A stretch of 5,066 bases of DNA from Marinosulfonomonas sp. GTDB lineage: Bacteria; Pseudomonadota; Alphaproteobacteria; Rhodobacterales; Rhodobacteraceae. Shown one piece after another: positions 1-4,974 of the stretch. The stretch covers positions 1 to 5,066 of the forward strand of contig JAFLKA010000400.1 of assembly GCA_022712735.1 (NCBI GenBank), read 5' to 3'. Positions within the stretch are counted from its first letter, which is position 1. Each line of letters begins with the position of its first letter. The notes beneath the pieces were generated by a model. The model searched no databases, was not told the origin of the DNA, and saw only the letters and a list, made by a program, of their open reading frames with translations. The position numbers were made by a program, and so were the translations under genes.

Positions 1-303
1 ATCCCCGAGAAGCCGCAGATTGACTCGAACGACACCCCCGAACTAGCCACCGGCTTCGTCTACCTTATGAAGTCAGGAAAGCACTACAAAATCGGCCATA
101 CAAACTCGCTGGATCGCCGTCAGTATGAAATCGGCCTGCAACTCCCCGAAAAGATCGAGCCGATCCATAGCATCGAAACCGATGATCCCAGCGGTATAGA
201 AGCCTATTGGCATAACCGGTTTAAGGACAAGCGATTGAATGGCGAGTGGTTCTCTCTTTCGTCAAGTGATGTGCGAACATTCAAAAAGCGAAAATTCATG
301 TAA
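1..303 (+). CDS. GIY-YIG / MUG113-type nuclease-like protein, C-terminal part (5' end outside window)
   Basis: The reading frame is open from the first base and ends at TAA 301-303, giving 100 visible residues. The ATG at 67 is internal: the residues just before it (ATGFVYL) belong to the domain, so the true start lies upstream of the window. The visible part is a compact GIY-YIG-like fold. FVYL stands where the GIY motif should be, YKIG is the YIG counterpart, followed by an Arg-rich turn (LDRRQYE), then [10 protein letters not shown] carrying the conserved Glu, and NGEWFSL near the end. This pattern fits the T5orf172/MUG113 branch of the GIY-YIG superfamily, and the KRKFM ending matches relatives I recall, so the C-terminus looks intact. 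Nuclease activity is inferred from the family; the substrate is unknown. The N-terminal domain cannot be seen. The next gene starts 73 bases downstream with no clear terminator between. Confidence 0.8.
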   Translation: MPEKPQIDSNDTPELATGFVYLMKSGKHYKIGHTNSLDRRQYEIGLQLPEKIEPIHSIETDDPSGIEAYWHNRFKDKRLNGEWFSLSSSDVRTFKKRKFM

Positions 304-376
304 TCACGAACAATGCCACCCACCGTTTGCAATTCACCACCCCAAATCAATACAAGAAAAGATCAGCCCTCCCCAC

Positions 377-1252
377 ATGACCCGTTTCAATCATATCCCC
401 GCCCAGACCCGTGGCATCCTGCTGATGATCGCCGCGATCTTTGCCTTCACTGTGCTGGATCTGGTCGCCAAATCCCTGACCATGCGGGTCGGGGTGATGC
501 AGACCCTTTGGGCGCGCTACGCAGGTCAAACCCTGATCGTGTTCCTGATCATCCTGCCCAAACTGAAATCCCGATTGCGCACCGCCTATCCCAAACTGCA
601 ACTGCTGCGCGCCCTGTTCATGCTCGGGGCCACCACATTCTTTTTCACCGGCCTGTCGCACCTTGGTCTGGCCGAAATCACCGCCATCATGGATATCAGC
701 CCCGTCTTGATCACCCTCGGGGCGGCCCTGTTTTTAGGCGAACGCTTCGGACCCCGCCGTGCCTTCGGGGTCGTTGCTGCGCTGATCGGCGCAATGATCA
801 TCATCCGGCCCGGCGCAGGCGTGCTCTCGCTCTATGCCCTGCTGCCGGTCGGGGCCGCTATCTGCTACACCGGCTTTGCCTTGGCCACCCGCTTTGTCGG
901 GCACGGCGAAAACGTCTGGACCTCGCTGTTTTACGGCGCGGTGCTGGGCGGTTTTATCTTCACCGCCATCATCCCGTTTTACTGGCAAACCCCCGACACC
1001 ATCGCCATTCTGCTGATGATCCTCATCGGTATCATCTCGACCGTGCCGCATTTCCTGCTGATCCAGTCCCTGAGTCTGGCCGAAGCCAGCGTGGTCGCCC
1101 CGTTCGGCTATGTCGGCTTGCTGTTTGCAACCGTCTGGGGGATGATATTTTTCGGTGACTACCCCGACGCCTACACTTATCTGGGCGCCTTTATTATCGT
1201 CGCTGCGGGGGTCTATGTCTGGCACCGCGAGAACCATAGTAAAGAAATGTAA
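377..1252 (+). CDS. EamA/DMT-superfamily membrane transporter
   Basis: This encodes a 291-residue polytopic inner-membrane protein of the drug/metabolite transporter superfamily (two EamA repeats, usually ten helices). The length is typical. Repeat one covers about residues 13-144 and includes LGLAEITAIMDISPVL at 97-111 and GERFGPRR at 121-128, the usual end-of-repeat signature. Repeat two covers about 152-282, with AEASVVAPFGYVGLLF at 235-250 followed by FFGDYPDA, where GE is more usual. I chose ATG 377 because it gives the normal N-terminus, a short polar stretch and then helix 1 (GILLMIAAIFAFTVLDLV). The frame is open back to 239, but that extension overlaps the preceding gene's coding end and reads as non-homologous polar sequence. 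The ribosome site is weak (AAGAAAAGA about 15 bases upstream). The stop overlaps the next start as TAATG, suggesting an operon. Members move amino acids, metabolites or drugs; the substrate cannot be inferred here. Confidence 0.88.
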   Translation: MTRFNHIPAQTRGILLMIAAIFAFTVLDLVAKSLTMRVGVMQTLWARYAGQTLIVFLIILPKLKSRLRTAYPKLQLLRALFMLGATTFFFTGLSHLGLAEITAIMDISPVLITLGAALFLGERFGPRRAFGVVAALIGAMIIIRPGAGVLSLYALLPVGAAICYTGFALATRFVGHGENVWTSLFYGAVLGGFIFTAIIPFYWQTPDTIAILLMILIGIISTVPHFLLIQSLSLAEASVVAPFGYVGLLFATVWGMIFFGDYPDAYTYLGAFIIVAAGVYVWHRENHSKEM

Positions 1253-2532
1253 TGAGTGAAGCAAAAGCAACAATCCTCCTGCTTGGTGCTGCCGGTTTCA
1301 TCGGCCAGCACATCGCCTTTGCCTTGCGCGATGCGGGCTACACCGTGCTGGCCTCTGCCCGCAACACCACCCGCCTTGACGCAATGGGTTTCCAAACCCT
1401 GCAAGCCGACCTGACCGATCCGCAAACCCACAACCCCGATTTCTGGCGGCCCCATCTGAAAACCTGCACCCATGTTATCAACTGCGCAGGCCTGCTGACG
1501 GGCACCGATCACGCCTTCCAGTCCGTCCACGTCACCGCCCCCGCCGCCGTATATGCAGCCATGCCCAATGACGCCCAAACCATCCTGATCTCCGCCGTCG
1601 GCACAAACGCCGCAACCCCCTTCGCCCACTACCGACGCCTTGGCGAAGAGGCTGCCCAAACCGCGCCGCCCCCCGCCACCATCCTGCGCCCCAGTCTGGT
1701 GTTGGCCGATGGCAGCTACGGCGGCTCGTCCTTGGCCCGTGCGCTGGCCGCCCTGCCCTATGTTACCCCCGTGATTGGCAATGGCGCACAGACCTTCAAC
1801 CCGATCCACGCCGCTGACCTTGCCGCTCTGGTGATCGAGGCGATGCAGAACCCCGCCACCAACCCCGTTGAGGTCGGCGGCCCCGAAACCGTCAGCCAAA
1901 CCACTATGCTGGCCAACCTACGCCAATGGCTCGGCCTACGCCCTGCCCGCACATGGCACATCCCGCTCCCGATCGCCCGCATCATGGGGCGCATCGGCGA
2001 CTGCTTACGCCTCGCCCCGATCTCGGCCACATCAGTGCAACAACTGGAACAAGGTGTCGCCACCGACATCACCACGCAAACCGACCACTTCAAAACCAAG
2101 CCCCGCGCCTTTACCACTTTCCTGACCGCACGCCCCTCCCAAACCCAGGACCTGTGGCACGCACGCCTCTACCTGCTGCGCCCCGTTCTGCGCCTGACGC
2201 TGGCCGTGATGTGGCTCGCCTCCGGCCTGATCGGCCTGCTGCTGCCGGCCGAGGCGTTCCTACCCGCTGTCACCGGCATGCTGCCTGACACTGTGCTGAT
2301 CACCGCCGCCCGTATCACCGGCATCATCGACCTGCTGATCGCACTGGCCCTGTTTCGCGCCTACAGGCTCAAATCGCTGACATGGGTGCAATTTGCCATG
2401 GTCGCGGGCTACACCGTGGGCCTGACCCTGATCGCGCCCGCCCTCTGGGCTGAACCCTTCGGTGGGTTGCTGAAAAATCTGCCAATCCTCGTGCTGATCC
2501 TGATCCACCGTGTGTTGGAGGAGGAAAGATAA
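1252..2532 (+). CDS. SDR-type NAD(P)-binding protein fused to a C-terminal DoxX-like membrane domain
   Basis: This 426-residue protein has two parts. Residues about 6-290 form an atypical extended short-chain dehydrogenase/reductase (NmrA/NDUFA9-like). The Rossmann motif GAAGFIG is at 12-18, ADLTD at 52-56 is the usual acidic position after strand 3, NCAG is at 77-80, ILRPSLV at 144-150, and FNPIHAADLA at 182-191. Residues about 308-421 form four hydrophobic segments (about 308-330, 346-368, 377-395, 405-421) matching a DoxX-like domain, with LWAEPFGGLLKNLPILVL at 398-415 resembling its conserved end. The Tyr-x-x-x-Lys catalytic pair is not recognisable: the expected region reads FAHYRRLGEEAA (124-135) without a lysine. 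A redox or quinone-linked role at the membrane is inference; no substrate can be named. The start overlaps the upstream stop (TAATG), and its own stop overlaps the downstream start the same way. This fused architecture is known in proteobacteria. Confidence 0.88.
   Translation: MSEAKATILLLGAAGFIGQHIAFALRDAGYTVLASARNTTRLDAMGFQTLQADLTDPQTHNPDFWRPHLKTCTHVINCAGLLTGTDHAFQSVHVTAPAAVYAAMPNDAQTILISAVGTNAATPFAHYRRLGEEAAQTAPPPATILRPSLVLADGSYGGSSLARALAALPYVTPVIGNGAQTFNPIHAADLAALVIEAMQNPATNPVEVGGPETVSQTTMLANLRQWLGLRPARTWHIPLPIARIMGRIGDCLRLAPISATSVQQLEQGVATDITTQTDHFKTKPRAFTTFLTARPSQTQDLWHARLYLLRPVLRLTLAVMWLASGLIGLLLPAEAFLPAVTGMLPDTVLITAARITGIIDLLIALALFRAYRLKSLTWVQFAMVAGYTVGLTLIAPALWAEPFGGLLKNLPILVLILIHRVLEEER
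2517..2527 (+). promoter_or_regulatory. Strong Shine-Dalgarno for the DUF2269 gene
   Basis: The purine-rich stretch GGAGGAGGAAAG lies inside the last codons of the SDR-DoxX gene (encoding part of its LEEER ending) and precedes ATG 2532 at a workable distance. It supports that start and contrasts with the weak site before the SDR-DoxX start at 1252. The small membrane protein may therefore be made in higher amount than its upstream partner. Confidence 0.7.
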
Positions 2533-3008
2533 TGGATCCGTATCTCACCCTGAAATGGCTGCACATCCTGTCCTCGACTGTGCTGTTTGGCACCGGCATG
2601 GGCACTGCCTTCCAGATGGTCTGGGCATGGCGCACCCAGCGGGTTGAAACCATCCACTCCGTTGCCTCCGGCGTCGTGGTCGCCGACTGGATCTTCACCA
2701 CCCCCGCCGGCCTCCTCCAACCGCTCACCGGCTACCTGTTGATCGCACAACAAGGCTACGGCTGGGATGAGCCGTGGCTCTTGCTCACCTACGCGCTCTA
2801 CACGCTGGCCTTCCTGTGCTGGGCCCCCGTCGTGCACCTGCAAATCCGCATCCGCAATATGGCCAAAGATGCCCTCACCACCGACACCCCACTCCCCGCC
2901 CTCGCCCACAAATACTTCCGCATCTGGTTCGCACTGGGCTGGCCCGCCTTCATCGCCCTGACAGGCATCTTCTGGCTGATGGTCAACCGCCCCGATCTCT
3001 GGGGCTAG
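2532..3008 (+). CDS. DUF2269 family integral membrane protein
   Basis: This encodes 158 residues with four predicted membrane helices, at about 6-30, 44-71, 81-104 and 129-152. It begins MDPYLTLKWLHILSSTVLFGTG, the typical opening of the DUF2269 family with a conserved K-x-x-H (K8, H11). Other family-like stretches are VVADWIFTTPAGLLQPLTGYLL (49-70), PVVHLQIRIR (99-108) and YFRIWFALGWPAF (128-140). The length is normal and the protein appears complete. Its function is not established. I recall this family often lying directly beside SDR-DoxX fusion genes, which suggests the two proteins work together in the membrane. The ATG overlaps the upstream TAA as TAATG and is preceded by a strong ribosome site, so translation may be both coupled and independent. 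Conserved histidines could bind a cofactor, but that is speculation. Confidence 0.87.
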   Translation: MDPYLTLKWLHILSSTVLFGTGMGTAFQMVWAWRTQRVETIHSVASGVVVADWIFTTPAGLLQPLTGYLLIAQQGYGWDEPWLLLTYALYTLAFLCWAPVVHLQIRIRNMAKDALTTDTPLPALAHKYFRIWFALGWPAFIALTGIFWLMVNRPDLWG

Positions 3009-3013
3009 CCCTT

Positions 3014-3044
3014 TCTTCTTGCCTAAAATACCTCCGCCGGAGGC
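3014..3044 (+). repeat. Palindromic intergenic repeat, Rhodobacterales-type
   Basis: CCTCCGCCGGAGG at 3031-3043 is a near-perfect palindrome (six-base arms around one central base). It is flanked on the left by CTTCTTGCC and AAAATA. On the minus strand it reads as GCCTCCGGCGGAGG, then TATTTT, then GGCAAGAAG. I recall this composite (GC palindrome plus TATTT plus GGCAAGA) as a frequent intergenic element in Rhodobacter and Roseobacter genomes. The palindrome and its flanks are seen directly; the dispersed-repeat identity is from memory. It starts a few bases after the DUF2269 stop. On the minus strand the palindrome is followed by a T-run, as in a terminator for transcripts coming from the right. 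On the plus strand no T-run follows. Confidence 0.55.
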
Positions 3045-3072
3045 CCACCCGAGCGTAAGCGAGACATAAAGC

Positions 3073-3086
3073 AGCCCGATAGGGCT
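3073..3086 (+). terminator. Small hairpin, possible weak terminator
   Basis: AGCCC at 3073-3077 and GGGCT at 3082-3086 form a five-pair stem with a GATA loop. The following sequence (TCCATTAAA) has only a poor T-tract. Together with the palindrome just upstream it may end the transporter/SDR-DoxX/DUF2269 transcript, but as an intrinsic terminator it is weak. Confidence 0.25.
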
Positions 3087-3153
3087 TCCATTAAACTGCC
3101 CTTGCCCCTCAGCACAAAATCCCTACCTGTAACAGATCACAAAAGGACCAGAT

Positions 3154-4088
3154 ATGCGACTCGCCGGACCCGACATCGCCCGCTTTATCGCATTCACTGG
3201 CATGGTGCTGGTCAACTTCCGCATCGCGGCACAGGTCTCGGGCACACACGACTGGGCCTTCCAGATCACCCACCTGTTTGAGGGACGTGCTGCCGCCCTG
3301 TTCCTGCTCGCCATTGGCTTGCTGAACCAGATCATCTTCCCCGCCGACATCCTGCATTATTATGGCGTCTATTTCCTCTGCGCGATCCCGATGATGCGCC
3401 TGTCGCCATGCGGCCTGATGATCGCATCCATCCTGATCCTTGCGCTGTCTTTCGCCATGCTGATCGGCCTGAATTACGAGGCCGGATGGAATTGGATCAC
3501 ACTGGAATGCGGCGATTTCCGGACCGTCAAAGGCTTCATCCGCAACCTGTTTTATAACGGCTGGCATCCGGTATTTCCGTGGATCACCTTCCTGCTGTTT
3601 GGCATGGCGCTGGCAAAGACGAACCTCGCGAAACCAGCAACCCAATTCAAATTGCTGATCGGCGGTATAATCTGGACCATTGCATCACAATCCTCAGCCA
3701 CAGCTTCCAGAACGAACTGGAGCTGCGCGAACTGATGGGGCTATCCCCCGGCCCGCTCTACATCCTCGCGGGCATCGGCACCTCAACGGCGATGATCGGC
3801 ACCACCCTGCTGGCTACCCCGCTGCTGACCCGCCTTAACATCGCCACATGGCTTGCCACCCCGGGCCGCCAGACCCTGACGCTCTACGCCGCCCACATCC
3901 TGATCGGCATGGGCATCCTTGAGGTATTAGGTAAACTCGACGGCTCCCTATCCTCGCCCGCAATCTTCACCATCGCAATCGCCTTTGCGACATTAACGTC
4001 GTTGTATGCGCAGCTCTGGTCCCGTATCAATCCACGGGGGCCGTTGGAGGCCCTGATGCGCAAGATCACCGAAGGGCACACCAAATGA
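3154..4088 (+). pseudogene. DUF418-type membrane protein gene, broken by an internal deletion and a frameshift
   Basis: Translation from ATG 3154 (AAGGA at 3143-3147 upstream) gives a DUF418-like protein: RLAGPDIARFIAFTGMVLVNFR at 2-23, FEGRAAALF at 42-50, FPADILHYYGVY at 62-73, NYEAGWNW at 107-114, IRNLFYNGWHPVFPW at 129-143. There are two lesions. First, residues 48-58 join FEGRAAALF directly to LLAIGLLNQ, where relatives I recall have roughly 45-60 further residues (a helix and loop), so an in-frame deletion is likely near 3298-3312. Second, homology moves out of this frame near 3675-3705 and resumes in the frame that reads ILSHSFQNELELRELMGLSPGPLYILAG and runs to TGA 4086-4088, as if one base had been lost. 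The first frame stops at 3735. The C-terminal half retains GRQTLTLYAAHILIGMGILE and [11 protein letters not shown]. Intact relatives are membrane proteins of unknown function related to acyltransferase-like families. A sequencing error for the frameshift, or a working split gene restarting at 3735, are alternatives. Confidence 0.75.
3719..3737 (+). promoter_or_regulatory. Possible termination-reinitiation site (TGATG) inside the DUF418 gene
   Basis: The premature stop TGA 3733-3735 shares its A with an ATG at 3735-3737. That ATG lies in the frame of the C-terminal half. A GGAG sits at 3719-3722, twelve bases before the ATG, slightly far for a ribosome site. Restart here would give a 117-residue protein beginning MGLSPGPLYILAG and ending at 4088, covering most of the C-terminal DUF418 region. 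The arrangement could be chance, since the ATG is an ordinary internal Met codon in the ancestral frame. Confidence 0.3.
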
Positions 4089-4615
4089 AATCCGTCAAAG
4101 ACTACATCCGCACCATCGTCGACTTCCCGCACGAGGGGATTATGTTTCGCGATGTCACCACCCTGTTTGCCGACCCGCGCGGGTTTCGCATGGCGATCGA
4201 CCAGATGTTGCACCCCTACGCCGGCATGCAAATCGACAAGGTTGTGGGTCTAGAGGCCCGCGGCTTTATCATCGGCGGTGCCATCGCGCACCAGCTCACC
4301 GTCGGCTTTGTGCCGATCCGCAAAAAAGGCAAACTGCCCGGTGCGGTGATTTCCGAGGCCTACACGCTGGAATACGGCGAAGCGGTGATGGAAATCCACG
4401 ACGACGCCATCAAGGCAGGCGAGCGCATTCTGGTGGTCGATGATTTGCTGGCCACCGGCGGCACAGCGGCGGCGGGGATCAAACTGATTGAACGGTTGGG
4501 CGGCGAGATCGTCTCAACCTCGTTTATCATAGACCTGCCGGAGCTGGGCGGGCGCAAAGTGCTGGAAGACATGGGCATGGACGTGCAAGTGCTGTGCGAG
4601 TTCGAGGGCGCATAG
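4085..4615 (+). CDS. apt: Adenine phosphoribosyltransferase
   Basis: This cytoplasmic purine-salvage enzyme converts adenine and PRPP to AMP and pyrophosphate. The 176-residue product matches the usual bacterial length. Key regions in order: the N-terminal [20 protein letters not shown] (4-23) typical of APRT, GLEARGF at 55-61, RKKGKLP at 79-85 with the flexible catalytic loop around it, YTLEYG at 93-98, and the PRPP-binding motif [13 protein letters not shown] at 115-127 with both aspartates and the TGGT end intact. The C-terminal DLPELGGR (150-157) is also characteristic. ATG 4085 overlaps the preceding TGA as ATGA and has GAAGGG at 4071-4076 at good spacing, so this start is secure. The overlap implies co-transcription and some translational coupling with the damaged DUF418 gene. 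A probable terminator follows about 90 bases after the stop. Confidence 0.97.
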   Translation: MKSVKDYIRTIVDFPHEGIMFRDVTTLFADPRGFRMAIDQMLHPYAGMQIDKVVGLEARGFIIGGAIAHQLTVGFVPIRKKGKLPGAVISEAYTLEYGEAVMEIHDDAIKAGERILVVDDLLATGGTAAAGIKLIERLGGEIVSTSFIIDLPELGGRKVLEDMGMDVQVLCEFEGA

Positions 4616-4666
4616 ACTAGAATGCCGTAAACCCTTCTTTAATCAGAATCGCTCTATAGATGTCTT

Positions 4667-4684
4667 GTCTGTTTGGGAGCAGAC
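4667..4684 (+). other. Hairpin upstream of the apt terminator
   Basis: GTCTGTT at 4667-4673 pairs with GAGCAGAC's last seven bases (4678-4684): seven pairs including one G-U wobble, with a four-base TGGG loop. It is the first of three closely spaced hairpins in the 3' region of apt and may be part of a structured 3' UTR or a small RNA. Confidence 0.35.
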
Positions 4685-4686
4685 TC

Positions 4687-4699
4687 TGTTTGCAAAACA
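4687..4699 (+). other. AT-rich inverted repeat TGTTT-GCA-AAACA
   Basis: Five-base arms flank GCA, centred on the perfect palindrome TTTGCAAA (4689-4696). It could be a weak RNA hairpin between its two neighbours or a regulator-binding palindrome on DNA. Nothing in the sequence decides between these. Confidence 0.3.
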
Positions 4700-4703
4700 A
4701 AGA

Positions 4704-4742
4704 TGAGCGCCCCGTCACCCCCGATGGGGCGTTCGCTTGTTT
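4704..4742 (+). terminator. Probable intrinsic terminator after apt
   Basis: TGAGCGCCCC (4704-4713) pairs with GGGGCGTTCG (4726-4735), ten pairs including two wobbles, with the core CGCCCC/GGGGCG. The 12-base loop can extend the stem by three more pairs (GTC with GAT). It is followed by TTGTTT at 4737-4742, a short imperfect T-tract. The strength of the stem and its position downstream of apt make it the likely end of that transcript. Confidence 0.65.
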
Positions 4743-4818
4743 GGGCCCCTAGATCATAGATCGAACTTCAAATTACCATTCAAACCCCATCAGGAAAACA
4801 CGGTGATCTGACCACTCA

Positions 4819-4848
4819 TTGACCCTTGTTGGCTGTGCTCCATGTCAT
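4819..4848 (+). promoter_or_regulatory. Candidate sigma70-type promoter upstream of the right-edge gene
   Basis: TTGACC at 4819-4824 matches the -35 consensus at five of six positions. TGTCAT at 4843-4848, 18 bases further on, matches the -10 at four of six. Transcription would begin near 4855, inside the left arm of the inverted repeat that follows, and leave a leader of about 120 bases before ATG 4975. Confidence 0.3.
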
Positions 4849-4851
4849 TCT

Positions 4852-4882
4852 ATCACAGCGGCGACTGCGCAATCCCTGTGAT
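4852..4882. promoter_or_regulatory. Inverted repeat ATCACAG-N17-CTGTGAT, possible operator
   Basis: Two perfect seven-base arms (4852-4858 and 4876-4882) are separated by 17 bases, their centres 24 bases apart, a little over two helical turns. They lie just downstream of a candidate -10 element, where a repressor could block transcription. As RNA the arms could also pair, with GCG-ACTG-CGC forming a small inner stem. The half-sites resemble TGTGA/TCACA of CRP/FNR-type sites but in the reverse relative orientation. Confidence 0.35.
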
Positions 4883-4891
4883 GTCCGACGG

Positions 4892-4908
4892 TTTCCTTTT
4901 ACAGGAAA
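4892..4908. promoter_or_regulatory. Inverted repeat TTTCCT-N5-AGGAAA
   Basis: Perfect six-base arms (4892-4897 and 4903-4908) flank TTTAC, ending four bases before the TTGCAA of a second possible promoter. It may be a protein-binding site or a small leader hairpin; the length is short enough that chance cannot be excluded. Confidence 0.25.
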
Positions 4909-4911
4909 GCC

Positions 4912-4940
4912 TTGCAATACTATGCGGCACGCTGATTAAT
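4912..4940 (+). promoter_or_regulatory. Second, weak promoter candidate
   Basis: TTGCAA at 4912-4917 and ATTAAT at 4935-4940, spaced by 17 bases, each match the sigma70 consensus at four of six positions. The start point would fall near 4947, giving a leader of about 28 bases to ATG 4975, a more usual length than from the upstream candidate. Confidence 0.25.
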
Positions 4941-4974
4941 TCATTTAGATATGAAGAAAGAGAGATTTATCCCT

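Larger units (their letters stand above)
4616..4974. other. Non-coding stretch between apt and the right-edge gene
   Basis: These 359 bases carry no convincing gene. They are visibly less GC-rich than the coding region to the left and have stop codons in all frames. Contents from left to right: three consecutive hairpins ending in a probable terminator (4667-4742), a short direct repeat TAGATC-A-TAGATC (about 4750-4762), a candidate promoter (4819-4848), a seven-base inverted repeat with a 17-base gap (4852-4882), a six-base inverted repeat (4892-4908), and a second weak promoter candidate (4912-4940). No tRNA or small RNA that I recognise is present. Confidence 0.6.

Noticed and set aside
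239..376. A longer N-terminus for the EamA transporter beginning at ATG 239
   Set aside because: It would overlap the coding end of the GIY-YIG gene by 65 bases and adds 46 polar residues unlike the family. ATG 377 gives the expected N-terminus.
1213..1899. Long minus-strand open frame of 228 codons
   Set aside because: It is Gly-rich, low-complexity translation opposite the GC-rich SDR-DoxX gene and matches no family I know; it is a shadow frame.
2409..2909. Minus-strand open frame of 166 codons, and similar ones at 734-1273 and 3109-3645
   Set aside because: Each lies opposite a well-supported gene or family-like sequence and has the composition of an antisense shadow (rich in Gly, Asp, Gln, His).
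3051..3064. GAGCGTAAGCGAGA as a GNRA-type hairpin or direct repeat
   Set aside because: Only two base pairs (GC/GC) close the GTAA loop; the flanking GAG copies are direct, not inverted.
3104..3137. A promoter immediately upstream of the DUF418 gene (TTGCCC ... TGTAAC)
   Set aside because: The spacing is about 20 bases and both boxes match poorly, so it does not exceed chance.
3646..3710. Programmed -1 frameshift in the DUF418 gene
   Set aside because: I found no X-XXY-YYZ slippery heptamer in the correct phase and no strong hairpin just downstream; plain mutation or sequencing error is simpler.
4616..4841. tRNA or other known RNA gene after apt
   Set aside because: No cloverleaf arms or T-loop GTTCGA-type sequence in the right arrangement was found; only the hairpins listed are supported.
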